A stretch of DNA of 64,000 nt, from assembly GCF_050563525.1 (NCBI RefSeq), contig NZ_JBNXUN010000005.1, positions 62,001 to 126,000 of the forward strand. The letters are read 5' to 3'. A program made the position numbers and the translations under genes. Positions 33,581-41,772 of this stretch are shown one piece after another (positions within the stretch are counted from its first letter, which is position 1; the number at the start of each line of letters is the position of its first letter). This DNA is from Falsiroseomonas sp050563525. Its GTDB lineage: Bacteria > Pseudomonadota > Alphaproteobacteria > Acetobacterales > Acetobacteraceae. The notes under the pieces are model-generated. The model was not told the origin of the DNA and did not search any database. It saw only the letters and a list, made by a program, of their open reading frames with translations.

Positions 33581-34498
33581 ATGCCATACGTCTCCCGCCG
33601 CCTGCTGCTCGGCAGCAGCTTCGCCGCCGTGACCCTGCCGGCCGTGCCCGCCATTGCGCAGGCCGCGCCGAAGCGCATCGTGGCCACCTTCACCGTACTG
33701 GCCGACATGGCGCAGAACGTGGCCGGGGAGGCCGCGCTGGTCGAAAGCCTGACGCGCCCCGGCAGCGAGATCCACGACTACGAGCCGACGCCGCTGGACG
33801 TGGTGCGGGCGCGCTCGGCCGACCTGGTCCTGTGGAACGGCATGGGGCTGGAGCGCTGGTTCGAGCGCTTCTTCAGCCGCACCGGCGCGACGAGGCAGGC
33901 GGTGCTGACCCAGGGGATCGAGCCGGTCGGGATCAATGACGGCCCCTACCGCAACCAGCCCAACCCGCATGCCTGGATGTCGCCCACCTTGGCGCTGGTC
34001 TATGTCGAGAACATCCGCCGTGCGCTGTCGGACCTCGACCCGGCCAATGCCGAAACCTATGCGGCCAACGCCGCGCGCTACGCCGACCAGATCCGCGCTG
34101 TCGACGCCCGCCTGCGCGAGCGCCTGGCCCGGCTGCCGGCGGATCGCCGGGTGCTCGCGACCTGCGAGGGCGCCTTCAGCTACCTGACCCGCGACTACGG
34201 GTTGCAGGAGGCGTATCTATGGCCGATCAACTCCGAGGATGAGGGAACGCCTCGCCAGGTCCGCGCCATGATCGACACCGTCCGCCGCACCCGCGTGCCC
34301 GCCGTGTTCTGCGAAAGCACGGTGAACGACCGCCCGATGCGCCAGGTGGCGCGGGAAGCCGGGGCCCGCTACGGCGGCGCGCTCTACGTGGACAGCCTGA
34401 CGGCGGAGGACGGTGCCGCGCCGACCTACCTGAAGCTTCTGGAAGCCAACGCCGAGATCATCCTGCGCGGCTTCTTCGGAACGGAGGGCGCCCGATAA
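33581..34498 (+). CDS. sitA: Periplasmic Mn/Fe-binding protein of a SitABCD-type ABC transporter
   Basis: 305 residues from the ATG at 33581, where an export signal starts (PYVSRRLLLGSSFAAVTLPAV...AQA). It is a cluster A-I metal receptor. The ligand set is readable: His65 (EIHDYEPTP), His130 (NPHAWMSP), Glu196 (TCEGAFSYL) and Asp271 (YVDSLT). Glu at the third position, where ZnuA has His, points to Mn(II)/Fe(II) and not zinc. No His-rich loop is present. First gene of a four-gene transporter; its stop overlaps the ATPase start by one base. Likely repressed by MntR at the palindrome upstream. Confidence 0.93.
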   Translation: MPYVSRRLLLGSSFAAVTLPAVPAIAQAAPKRIVATFTVLADMAQNVAGEAALVESLTRPGSEIHDYEPTPLDVVRARSADLVLWNGMGLERWFERFFSRTGATRQAVLTQGIEPVGINDGPYRNQPNPHAWMSPTLALVYVENIRRALSDLDPANAETYAANAARYADQIRAVDARLRERLARLPADRRVLATCEGAFSYLTRDYGLQEAYLWPINSEDEGTPRQVRAMIDTVRRTRVPAVFCESTVNDRPMRQVAREAGARYGGALYVDSLTAEDGAAPTYLKLLEANAEIILRGFFGTEGAR

Positions 34499-35370
34499 TG
34501 GACGGCGGTGCCGCACCGGGCCTGTCTGTCCAGGGGATCTCCGTCAGCTACCCGAACGGCCACCTGGCGCTGCGCGATGCCAGCTTTGCCCTGGCGCCCG
34601 GCACGGTCTGCGGGCTGGTCGGCGTCAACGGCAGCGGCAAGTCAACGCTGTTCAAGGCCATCATGGGCCTGGTGAAGCCCGCTGCCGGCCGTGTCCTGAT
34701 CGGCGGGGAGGGCATCCAGGCGGCGCTGCGCAAGAACCTGGTGGCCTATGTGCCGCAGGCGGAGGAGGTGGACTGGTCCTTCCCCGTCGGCGTGCGCGAC
34801 GTGGTGATGATGGGCCGCTACGGCCACATGAACATGCTGCGCATCCCGCGCGCCGCCGATCGCGCGGCGGTCGACTCGGCGCTGGCGCGCGTCGGCATGC
34901 TGGATTTGGCGGACCGCCAGATCGGCGAATTGTCGGGCGGCCAGCGCAAGCGCGTCTTCCTCGCCCGCGCCCTGGCGCAGGGCGGCCAACTGCTGCTGCT
35001 GGACGAGCCCTTCACCGGCGTCGACGTGACGACGGAGGATGCGATCATCGAGCTGCTGAAGGCCCTGCGGACTGAAGGCAAGATCATGCTGGTCTCGACC
35101 CACAACCTCGGCAGCGTGCCGACCTTCTGCGACCACGTCGTCCTGGTGAACCGAACCGTGCTGGATTCCGGCCCGACCGAACGGGTCTTCACCGGCCCCA
35201 ACCTGCTGCGCGCCTTCGGTGGCGCGCTGCGCCAGCACAGCCTGCCGGAGCAGGCCAAGGCGCATGCCCCGCTGGAAGCCGGGAATGTGGTGGTGCTGTC
35301 GGATGACGAGCGGCCGCTGGTCATGGCGCCGGATGGCCGTGTGCTTGGCCGCCTGACGCAGGATCTTTGA
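34498..35370 (+). CDS. sitB: ABC transporter ATP-binding protein, Mn/Fe uptake
   Basis: 290 residues with all ABC ATPase motifs: Walker A GVNGSGKSTL (near residue 41), Q-loop in YVPQAEEVDWSFP, signature LSGGQRKRVFLARAL, Walker B LLLLDEPF and the switch His in STHNLG. The PQAEEVDWSFPVGVRDVVMMGRYG stretch is characteristic of the Mn/Zn chelate class. A C-terminal tail of about 50 residues (ALRQHSLPEQAKAH...) matches SitB-like proteins. It powers uptake through the SitC/SitD membrane pair. Its start overlaps sitA, while 181 bp separate it from sitC. Confidence 0.93.
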   Translation: MDGGAAPGLSVQGISVSYPNGHLALRDASFALAPGTVCGLVGVNGSGKSTLFKAIMGLVKPAAGRVLIGGEGIQAALRKNLVAYVPQAEEVDWSFPVGVRDVVMMGRYGHMNMLRIPRAADRAAVDSALARVGMLDLADRQIGELSGGQRKRVFLARALAQGGQLLLLDEPFTGVDVTTEDAIIELLKALRTEGKIMLVSTHNLGSVPTFCDHVVLVNRTVLDSGPTERVFTGPNLLRAFGGALRQHSLPEQAKAHAPLEAGNVVVLSDDERPLVMAPDGRVLGRLTQDL

Positions 35371-35551
35371 TGGTGCACTTGAAGGCCGCTCGAAGCCCAC
35401 TTCCTCCGGTGAGGGGTCGACGCGCTGCGTCGAAAGGTGGGCGGGAGGGGCTACCCCGCTGCTCCGCCTGGAACGAGTCCGCGCGCCCGGCACACCCTAA
35501 CCCAACCCTTTCCCCCTTGAAGGGAGAGAGGACTTTCGCGGTGTCCGGGCG
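35371..35551. repeat. Non-coding spacer inside the sit operon with palindromes, including a REP-like element
   Basis: This 181-bp gap breaks an otherwise overlapping operon. It holds a 7-bp hairpin (TCGACGC-GCT-GCGTCGA, 35417-35433) and a REP-like block at about 35495-35531 beginning CCCTAACCCAACCCTTTC. That block is clearly related to a block at 51087-51126 read on the other strand. A frame of 62 codons spans it but has no family likeness. It looks like an inserted intergenic repeat that is tolerated in the message, or that lowers expression of the permease genes. Confidence 0.7.
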
Positions 35552-36400
35552 ATGAGTGAACTGCTGATCCCTTTCCAGTACGACTACATGCTGCGCGCCA
35601 TGGGCATCAGCGGCCTGGTCGGCGCCGTGGCCGGGCTGCTGTCCTGCTACGTCGTGCTGAAGGGCTGGTCGCTGATGGGCGATGCGCTGAGCCATGCGGT
35701 GGTACCCGGCGTGGTGCTGGCCTGGCTCGGCGGCATCCCCTTCGCCATCGGCGCCTTCGCCTCCGGCATGCTGGCCGCGCTGTGCATGGCGGGGCTGCGT
35801 GGCCGGACGCCGATCCGGGAGGATGCGGTGATCGGCGTGGTGTTCACCGGCTTCTTCGGCCTCGGGCTGTTCCTGCTGTCGCTGTGGCCCTCCAACGTCC
35901 GGCTGCAGACCATCATCTTCGGCAACGTGCTGGGCATCGCCGATGCCGACATCGTGCAGATGGCGATCATCGCCGTGGTGGTGGCGCTGGCGCTGGGCAT
36001 CTGGGGGCGCGACCTGATGCTGTCGCTGTTCGATCCGGTGCAGCTCGTCGCGTCCGGCGGCAGTCCCGGGCTGATGCGCGTGCTGCTGCTGATGCTGCTG
36101 GCGGCGACCGCCGTCGCCGGGTTGCAGGCGGTGGGCGCGGTGCTGGTCATCGGCATGCTGGTGACGCCGGGCGCCACCGCCTACCTGCTGGCGGACCGCT
36201 TCGGACGCATGGCGGCGATCGCCACCGGCATCGGCGCCAGCACCGGCATCATCGGCGCCTATGCGAGCTACTTCCTGGATGGCTCGACCGGCGGCAGCAT
36301 CGTGGCGTTGCAGGCGGCCATCTTCGTCGCCGTACTGGTCTTCGCGCCGAAGCACGGCATCCGCGCCAGCCGCCGCGCCGCGGCAAAGGCCATTGCATGA
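35552..36400 (+). CDS. sitC: ABC transporter permease, Mn/Fe uptake (first)
   Basis: 282 residues, about eight membrane helices of the ABC-3 family. The cytoplasmic coupling region LKGWSLMGDALSHAVVPGV is near-identical to that of the next gene, and GADAVLVIGMLVTPGATAYLL-like segments mark the C-terminal half. Forms the Mn(II)/Fe(II) channel with SitD. It starts after the repeat-containing spacer; its stop overlaps the sitD start (ATGA). Confidence 0.92.
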   Translation: MSELLIPFQYDYMLRAMGISGLVGAVAGLLSCYVVLKGWSLMGDALSHAVVPGVVLAWLGGIPFAIGAFASGMLAALCMAGLRGRTPIREDAVIGVVFTGFFGLGLFLLSLWPSNVRLQTIIFGNVLGIADADIVQMAIIAVVVALALGIWGRDLMLSLFDPVQLVASGGSPGLMRVLLLMLLAATAVAGLQAVGAVLVIGMLVTPGATAYLLADRFGRMAAIATGIGASTGIIGAYASYFLDGSTGGSIVALQAAIFVAVLVFAPKHGIRASRRAAAKAIA

Positions 36401-37251
36401 TCACCGCGTTCATCGAGCCCTGGACCTACGACTTCATGCAGCAGGCGCTCGTCGTCGGGCTGATGGTGGCGACGCTCTCGGCCATCCTGTCCTGCTTCGT
36501 GGTGCTGAAGGGCTGGTCGCTTATGGGCGATGCGGTCAGCCATGCCATCCTGCCCGGCGTGGTCGGCGCCTGGATGGCCGGAATCCCGCTGGTGATCGGC
36601 GCCTTCGCCGCCGGCCTCGCCTGCGCCATCGCCTCCGGCGCCATCCGTGCGACCTCCCGCGTCAAAGAGGATGCGGCGATGGGCGTGGTGTTCAGCGGCA
36701 TGTTCGCCGTCGGCCTCATCATGCTGTCGCAGGTGCGGTCGGACGTGCACCTCTCCCACGTGCTGTTCGGCAGCATTCTCGGCATCGAGACGGCGGATTT
36801 CTGGCAGACGCTGGCTATCGCTGGCACGGCCTTGCTGATCCTGGCGCTGCGCGGCCGCGATTTGGTGCTGTACTGCTTCGATCCGGGGCAGGCGCGTGTC
36901 ATCGGCCTGCATGTCGGGCGGCTGCGGCTGCTGCTGCTGACGGTGCTGGCGGCCAGCATCGTGGCCGGGGTGCAGGCGGTGGGCGTCATCCTGGTGGTGG
37001 CGCTGCTGATCACGCCCGGGGCCATCGGCCTGCTGATGACCGATCGCTTCGGGCGGATGGTCTGGATTTCGGTGGCCGCGGCCTGCACCTCCACGCTGGT
37101 CGGCATCCAGGTCAGCTTCATGCTGGATGCCTCCACCGCCGGATCCATCGTGCTGGCGCTGTCGGCGATCTTCGTGGCGGCCCTGCTGGCCTCGCCCCGC
37201 CACGGCCTGCTGCGCCGCAGGCCTGCCGCCTCGGCGGTCGCCGCGGAGTAG
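36397..37251 (+). CDS. sitD: ABC transporter permease, Mn/Fe uptake (second)
   Basis: 284 residues, ABC-3 family, paralogous to sitC: LKGWSLMGDAVSHAILPGV, MGVVFSGMFAVGLIM and VQAVGVILVVALLITPGAIGLLM. Begins with ATGA overlapping the sitC stop. The two permeases form a heterodimer served by SitB and SitA. It is followed after 54 bp by mntR. Confidence 0.92.
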   Translation: MITAFIEPWTYDFMQQALVVGLMVATLSAILSCFVVLKGWSLMGDAVSHAILPGVVGAWMAGIPLVIGAFAAGLACAIASGAIRATSRVKEDAAMGVVFSGMFAVGLIMLSQVRSDVHLSHVLFGSILGIETADFWQTLAIAGTALLILALRGRDLVLYCFDPGQARVIGLHVGRLRLLLLTVLAASIVAGVQAVGVILVVALLITPGAIGLLMTDRFGRMVWISVAAACTSTLVGIQVSFMLDASTAGSIVLALSAIFVAALLASPRHGLLRRRPAASAVAAE

Positions 37252-37305
37252 AATGAAGCCGGTGCAACAATTTGCGCCGGAGCGTCGCGATGCTAGGTTG
37301 GTCAG

Positions 37306-37761
37306 ATGACCACGGCCAATTCCCAGCCGGAGCTACCTGCCGCCGAACAGCCGGATGAGGCTGCGCGCCATGCCTCCGCGCGCACCGCCCGTGCCGCCGC
37401 GCTGGCCGAAGACTATGTGGAGATCATCGCCGACCTGCTGGCCCGCGATGCGGAGGCGCGGCCGACCGACATCGCCCGCCGCCTCGGCGTCACCCACGCC
37501 ACCGCCATCAAGACCATCGGCCGCCTGAAGCGGGACGGCCTGGCGCATTCAAAGCCCTATCGCGGCGTCTTCCTGACCGAGGCCGGCCACGACCTCGCCC
37601 GCCGTGTCCGCGCCCGGCACCAGACCGTGGTTGCCTTCCTCGCCGCGCTTGGCGTGCCGGCGGAGATCGCGGAGGCCGATGCCGAGGGCATCGAGCATCA
37701 TGTCAGCGACGCCACGCTGGCCGCCTTCGAACGCTTCCTGGCGCGCGGGACTGCCCGATGA
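37306..37761 (+). CDS. mntR: DtxR/MntR-family manganese-responsive regulator
   Basis: 151 residues. After a flexible Ala/Glu-rich N-terminus there is a winged helix (IADLLARDAEARPTDIARRLGVTHATAIKTIGRLKRDGL) with the wing YRGVFLTEAGHDLARRVRARHQ, then a metal-binding/dimerisation helix pair (EADAEGIEHHVSD) with the Glu and His cluster of MntR. It is short and lacks an SH3-like domain, as in Mn-sensing MntR and unlike iron-sensing DtxR/IdeR. It probably represses sitABCD when Mn(II) is plentiful. Its stop overlaps the next gene by 4 bp (ATGA). Confidence 0.92.
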   Translation: MTTANSQPELPAAEQPDEAARHASARTARAAALAEDYVEIIADLLARDAEARPTDIARRLGVTHATAIKTIGRLKRDGLAHSKPYRGVFLTEAGHDLARRVRARHQTVVAFLAALGVPAEIAEADAEGIEHHVSDATLAAFERFLARGTAR

Positions 37762-38717
37762 TCGAATTCCTCGACGGCGTCCGCGCCAGCCTGCACGAGG
37801 CCTACCTGATCCCGCTGCTGTACGAGGCGGGTCTGATGGGGTGGGAGGAGGAGGCCTTCGACTGGCTCGGCTTCGCCCTGCTGGGCCTGGTGCAGATCGC
37901 CGTCTGCATCCTGCTGTGCGGCACGCTGGAGAAGTGGCGCCCGGTGGAGCGCTGGCCGGACCAGGGGCCGGTGCACACCGATATCCTGTACACCCTGCTG
38001 ATCCGCCTCGGCATCCTGCCACTGGCGGTCTTCGTCCTGTTCCGTCCGGTCCAGGTCTGGCTGCACGGGACCATCGTGGATTTCGGCGCGGTGCCACCGA
38101 CGCTGGAATCGCTGATCCCGGCCCTGCGCAACCACCCGATGGTGGCGCTGCTGGTTTATATCGTGGTGCTGGATTTCGGCGAGTACTGGCGCCACCGCCT
38201 GCAGCACGCCATCCCGTGGTGGTGGGAACTGCACGCCGTGCACCATGCGCAGAAGCAGATGACCTTCTGGACCGACGACCGCAACCACCTGGTGGACGAT
38301 GCCATCGCCGCCGTCTGGCTCGGTGTGCTGGCGCTGGCGATCGGCGTGCCGCCGGCGCAGTTCCCGCTGATCGTGCTGGTCACGCGGGTGGTCGAATCGC
38401 TGTCCCACGCCAACACAAGGCTGCATTTCGGGGGCTTCGGCGAACGGCTGCTGGTCTCGCCGCGCTTCCACCGGGCGCATCACGGCGAACAGGCCACCGA
38501 CGTGCAGGGCGTGAACTACGGGGTGCTGCTGCCGGTCTGGGACTGGATGTTCGGCACCGCCGACTGGAACCGGCGCCACTTCCCGGCGACCGGCGTGCCT
38601 GGGGCGGACCCGGCGATCGTCACCGGCGGTTTCCTGGCGCAGCAGGCGGCCGGGCTGCGCGCCGCGCTGTCCCGGCTCAGGCCTTCAAGACGTCGGGCGC
38701 GCCAGCAGCACGAATAG
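37758..38717 (+). CDS. Fatty acid hydroxylase/sterol desaturase-family membrane protein
   Basis: 319 residues with several membrane helices and the diiron His clusters of the family: HRLQH (about 150), HAVHH (about 165) and HRAHH (about 240), plus a WHELH-like WWWELHAVHH. These integral membrane enzymes hydroxylate or desaturate lipids with O2. The lipid substrate is unknown; hopanoid, carotenoid and fatty-acid substrates are all possible. Its ATG overlaps the mntR stop, so it may belong to the Mn regulon transcript. The 3' end overlaps the convergent DUF4170 gene by 33 bp. Confidence 0.85.
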   Translation: MIEFLDGVRASLHEAYLIPLLYEAGLMGWEEEAFDWLGFALLGLVQIAVCILLCGTLEKWRPVERWPDQGPVHTDILYTLLIRLGILPLAVFVLFRPVQVWLHGTIVDFGAVPPTLESLIPALRNHPMVALLVYIVVLDFGEYWRHRLQHAIPWWWELHAVHHAQKQMTFWTDDRNHLVDDAIAAVWLGVLALAIGVPPAQFPLIVLVTRVVESLSHANTRLHFGGFGERLLVSPRFHRAHHGEQATDVQGVNYGVLLPVWDWMFGTADWNRRHFPATGVPGADPAIVTGGFLAQQAAGLRAALSRLRPSRRRARQQHE

Positions 38718-38888
38718 CCGGTGCGTCGCGATGTCGACCTTGCGGCGCATATGGTCCTGCCAGGCCCGGTTCGCCGTCGCCTCGTCGTGGTAGGGGCCGT
38801 GCAGCTCCTCCGTCCCCGGCTCCAGCGTCGCGAAGCTGGTGTCGGTGAAGATGCCGCCCCAGACCACCCAGATCTGCCGCTCGACCAT
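38685..38888 (-). CDS. DUF4170-family small protein
   Basis: 67 residues matching DUF4170: WVVWGGIFTDTSFATLEPGTEELHGPYHDEATANRAWQ in two overlapping parts, then VDIATHRLFVL. The family is short, cytosolic, mainly alphaproteobacterial and of unknown function. A longer frame on the same strand (38677-38919) is in another phase and has no family likeness. It overlaps the 3' end of the hydroxylase gene. Confidence 0.75.
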   Translation of the reverse strand: MVERQIWVVWGGIFTDTSFATLEPGTEELHGPYHDEATANRAWQDHMRRKVDIATHRLFVLLARPTS

Positions 38889-38957
38889 GCCCGAACCCCA
38901 TCATAGTGCGGCGCAGCAATAGCCGCTGCGCCGCCGCCGCGACAGGGGTAAACCTGC

Positions 38958-39314
38958 TCAGCGCTGAGGGTTGCCGCGCGCCCGGCGGAACATCTCCATC
39001 ATGTTGGCAGGGACGTAGATGGTCTCGGTCGATTCGCCGGTGCCGATGGTCACCGGGATGTAGCCGGCGCGGGGGGTCTGCGAGAACATCGCGTCGAGGT
39101 GCAGGATGCGCACGTCCATGCCGCCCGGCTCCGACACCATCACCCGGCCGCCGCCAACCAGCGTGCCCTGGCCCATCGGGCCGTAGTCCACCATCATGTT
39201 CTCGCCCGTGCCGGTCACCCGCGGGTAGCTCTGCGCCATCGCGTCAGCGGGCAGGGCGGCCGGCACCGCCAGCAGCAGGGCGGCGGCGAGAAAGGTGTTT
39301 CGGCTGGTCGTCAT
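38958..39314 (-). CDS. Hypothetical periplasmic protein
   Basis: 118 residues from the ATG at 39314, with GGAG about 8 bases upstream. A clear signal peptide (MTTSRNTFLAAALLLAVPAALPADAMAQ) is followed by a small beta-rich domain with VTGTGENMMVDYGPMGQG and a Met/Arg-rich tail. I do not recognise a family. It is one of several minus-strand genes for small exported proteins between 38.9 and 41.7 kb. Confidence 0.7.
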   Translation of the reverse strand: MTTSRNTFLAAALLLAVPAALPADAMAQSYPRVTGTGENMMVDYGPMGQGTLVGGGRVMVSEPGGMDVRILHLDAMFSQTPRAGYIPVTIGTGESTETIYVPANMMEMFRRARGNPQR

Positions 39315-39411
39315 GGTGCGTCTCCGTTCGTTGTGCGCGCCGGCAACGGCGGCGCCGCTCCGGATTTCGCCATGACGGCGGCGCGCCGCAGCCCCCCATG
39401 TGCGCCCCGCA

Positions 39412-40332
39412 TCAAACCGATGCGCAGCGCGTATTCGTCTGGTCGCAGGAATGGCCATTCGTGAAGCGCGTGCGCCGTGTGGCCTCGACGAAGCGGGCCA
39501 GTGGCGCGGGCCAGCGCCGGCCGGCCACCGTCACCAGGCAGACCTGCCGCGCCACCGGCGCATCCTCCACCGGACGCAGCACCAGGCCGGCCTGCACGGC
39601 GCTGAACTCCGGCAGGAAGCAGACGCCCATGCCAGCGGCGACGAGGCACTGGATCCAGTCCTCCCGTTCGCTACGGCAGGCACTGACCAGCCTGGCGCCT
39701 GCCGCATGCAGGTGGTCGCGCAGGATATCGCGATGCTCGCAGTTCATGCGGGACAGGTAGGCCTGGCCGTCCATGTCGCGCATCGCGATGGATCTGCGGC
39801 CGGCGAACGGGTGCGACGGCGCGCAGGCCACCAGGTAGCGCTCGGCATAGAGCGGCTCCGGCTTCAGCCGCTCGTGGAAGGCCTCCGGCTGCACCATCAG
39901 CGCTGCGTCCAGGTCGCCCTGCAGCAGCAGTTCCGAAAGCCGGTCTGGCGTGGCATCCGTCAGGCTGATGTCGATCCCCGGCTGGGCGATGCGGAAGCGC
40001 CCCAGCAGAGCCCCGAAGCGCGCCGGCCCCAGGCTGCACATCACGCCCAGCCGCAGGTCGGAGCCCTGCAGCCGCAGGTGCAGCGAGACCTGCTTTCGCA
40101 CGGACCGGCTGCGCGCCACGATATCCTCGATGCGCGGCTGCACCATGCGGCCGAGTGCGGTCAGGTGCGTCGTGCTCCCCTCCCGTACGAAAAGGGGCGC
40201 GCCAAGCTCCTTCTCCAGCTTCTGGATGCCGCGCGTCAGCGTCGGCTGCGTCACCCCGCACAGGGCGGCGGCGCGGGTGAAGTGCAGCGTCTGGCTGGCC
40301 GCCAGGAAATAGGCCATCTCGCGCAGTTCCAC
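39412..40332 (-). CDS. LysR-type transcriptional regulator
   Basis: 306 residues. The N-terminal winged helix (MELREMAYFLAASQTLHFTRAAALCGVTQPTLTRGIQKLEKELGA, read in parts) is classic LysR. The effector domain has two Rossmann-like lobes and a segment EREDWIQCLVAAGMGVCFLPE, shared with OxyR/CysB-like relatives. Two Cys residues (Cys about 190 in MNCEHRD and Cys about 202) could be redox-sensitive, but spacing alone does not show it. No obvious divergent target gene: neighbours on both sides are minus strand. Targets unknown. Confidence 0.88.
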   Translation of the reverse strand: MELREMAYFLAASQTLHFTRAAALCGVTQPTLTRGIQKLEKELGAPLFVREGSTTHLTALGRMVQPRIEDIVARSRSVRKQVSLHLRLQGSDLRLGVMCSLGPARFGALLGRFRIAQPGIDISLTDATPDRLSELLLQGDLDAALMVQPEAFHERLKPEPLYAERYLVACAPSHPFAGRRSIAMRDMDGQAYLSRMNCEHRDILRDHLHAAGARLVSACRSEREDWIQCLVAAGMGVCFLPEFSAVQAGLVLRPVEDAPVARQVCLVTVAGRRWPAPLARFVEATRRTRFTNGHSCDQTNTRCASV

Positions 40333-40395
40333 GCCGGTGCTCCGCCCGTTGGGGTCTGTGCGGGCTTCGCCGGCGATGGCTGAATGGTTCCGGCC

Positions 40396-40866
40396 TCAGC
40401 AGGGCCTGACGGGCAGATGCGTCGCCGGGTCCACCCGGATCCCCTGGACCAGCACCTCGAAATGCAGGTGTGTGCCGTAGGTGATGCCGCTGCGGCCGAT
40501 GCGGCCAAGCCGTTCGCCCTGCGCGACGCGCCGGCGGCCGGTGGCGATGGCCGGCGCCACGCTGCCGAGATGGGCGTAGCGCGTCACCCTCCCATCCGGG
40601 TGCCGCAGCTCGACCTCCAGCCCCGCCGCGCCGCGCCGCCGCACCGCGACGACGTGCCCGGCGGCGGCTGCCACGACCCAGGCGCCGGCCGGTGCCGGCA
40701 GGTCGATGCCCTGGTGCAGGCGCGACGCCCGCGGCCCGCCGGCGGCTTCCCGCCGTTCCCCGAAGGAGGAGGAGATGCAGGCGGGGGTGACCGGCGCCAG
40801 CAGCGCCGCGGGCTCCGCCGATGCGGTCGCCGTGATCGACAGGAAGGCCGCGATCAGGCGCCGCAT
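40396..40866 (-). CDS. M23-family peptidoglycan endopeptidase (LytM type)
   Basis: 156 residues with a signal peptide (MRRLIAAFLSITATASAE). The catalytic zinc motifs are complete: HQGIDLPAP (first His and Asp ligands) and HLHFEV (third ligand His and the catalytic His), with RYAHLGSV between. It cuts cross-links in the wall or activates amidases. The domain fills nearly the whole mature protein; no SPOR or LysM domain. A GAGGAG ribosome site for it overlaps the end of the glycine-zipper gene just upstream. Confidence 0.9.
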   Translation of the reverse strand: MRRLIAAFLSITATASAEPAALLAPVTPACISSSFGERREAAGGPRASRLHQGIDLPAPAGAWVVAAAAGHVVAVRRRGAAGLEVELRHPDGRVTRYAHLGSVAPAIATGRRRVAQGERLGRIGRSGITYGTHLHFEVLVQGIRVDPATHLPVRPC

Positions 40867-40875
40867 CGGGTCTCC

Positions 40876-41166
40876 TCAGCGGTAGCGGCGCTCGTCCCGG
40901 TAGCGCCGCGGCGGGCCACGCCGGTCGTCGTAGCGCGGCTCGTAGCGGGACTGCGACTGGTCGTACAGGAAGCCGCCGGCGCCGCCGACGCCGGCACCGA
41001 GCAAGGCGCCGAGGCCAGTGTTGCCGCTGAAGGAGCCGAGGACGCCGCCGACGGCGCCGCCGCCGAGGGCGCCGGTGGCGACCCGCTGCTGGGTCGGGTT
41101 CAGGTCACCGCAGGCCGAGAGACCGAGGGCGGCAACCAGGGGGAGGGCGAGGCGCATGGTGCGCAT
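40876..41166 (-). CDS. Glycine-zipper outer-membrane lipoprotein-like protein
   Basis: 96 residues. Signal sequence with lipobox LSAC (Cys19), then a glycine zipper (GALGGGAVGGVLGSFSGN followed by GLGALLGAGVGGAGG) that would pack as a transmembrane or membrane-associated helical hairpin, and a charged Tyr/Arg tail (YDDRRGPPRRYRDERRYR). SlyB/Rick_17kDa-like proteins have this plan and modulate envelope stability. The gene is 9 bp upstream of the M23 peptidase gene. Confidence 0.78.
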   Translation of the reverse strand: MRTMRLALPLVAALGLSACGDLNPTQQRVATGALGGGAVGGVLGSFSGNTGLGALLGAGVGGAGGFLYDQSQSRYEPRYDDRRGPPRRYRDERRYR

Positions 41167-41183
41167 GATGGTGGCTCCTTCGG

Positions 41184-41633
41184 TCAGCGGTTCGGGCGGT
41201 TGCGGCGGGGCTGTGCCGGCTCGCAGGGGAAACGCTCCTGCGCCCAACGCAGGAAGCCATCCAGCGCCGGCTCGTTCCAGCGCCCCGGATTCTCCCGCGC
41301 CCAGGCGGAGAAGCCGAGCCCGGCCTCAGCCACGGTCGGCCCGGGCGTCGGCACACAGTAGATCGGCCGTCCACGGCCACCGGTCGGGAACATCATCGCG
41401 TGGTACTGGCCGGCCGCTGTCAGGAAGCCCTGGCAATAGGCGATCGCCTCGTACCGCCGCACGCCGCGCACCTGGGGGTCGCAGACATTGGCGAGGTCGC
41501 GGGTGGTCTGGACGTGGTCGGTGACGTCGTCCTGGTTCATAGGTCCGCGTGGTCCCTGTGCGGAGGCGGCCGATATCCCCATCATCGGGGCTGCCAGCAG
41601 GCCGAGCACTGCGGCGGTTGCCACAAGGCGCAT
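41184..41633 (-). CDS. Rap1a/Tai-domain secreted protein
   Basis: 149 residues from the ATG at 41633, preferred because GGAAGGA lies 8-9 bases before it (an ATG two codons earlier at 41639 is possible). Signal peptide to about residue 27, then the Rap1a/Tai pattern: TTRDLANVC, AIAYCQGFLTAAGQY, IYCVP, then FSAWARENPGRW and a final FPCEP. Four Cys could make two disulfides. Rap1a-type proteins neutralise Ssp1/2 T6SS amidase effectors in the periplasm, but many solitary homologues have no known toxin. None is in this window. Confidence 0.75.
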   Translation of the reverse strand: MRLVATAAVLGLLAAPMMGISAASAQGPRGPMNQDDVTDHVQTTRDLANVCDPQVRGVRRYEAIAYCQGFLTAAGQYHAMMFPTGGRGRPIYCVPTPGPTVAEAGLGFSAWARENPGRWNEPALDGFLRWAQERFPCEPAQPRRNRPNR

Positions 41634-41772
41634 GATCATTTCCTTCCTCGGAAGTGGAGGCGAAGTCTCTGCCGGGACGTGCGACGCATGGCGCGTGGCG
41701 CATCCGGCATCGAGGTCTCAACGCCTTCGGGAACGGTTCGTTCAATCCAACATCAAATTTATCCGCCCTGCA

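Noticed and set aside
35367..35555. 62-codon frame between sitB and sitC
   Set aside because: It overlaps the sitB stop, has no ribosome site of its own, and consists of the palindromic spacer sequence.
38677..38919. 80-codon minus-strand frame over the DUF4170 gene
   Set aside because: Different phase from the recognised DUF4170 reading, with no domain match.
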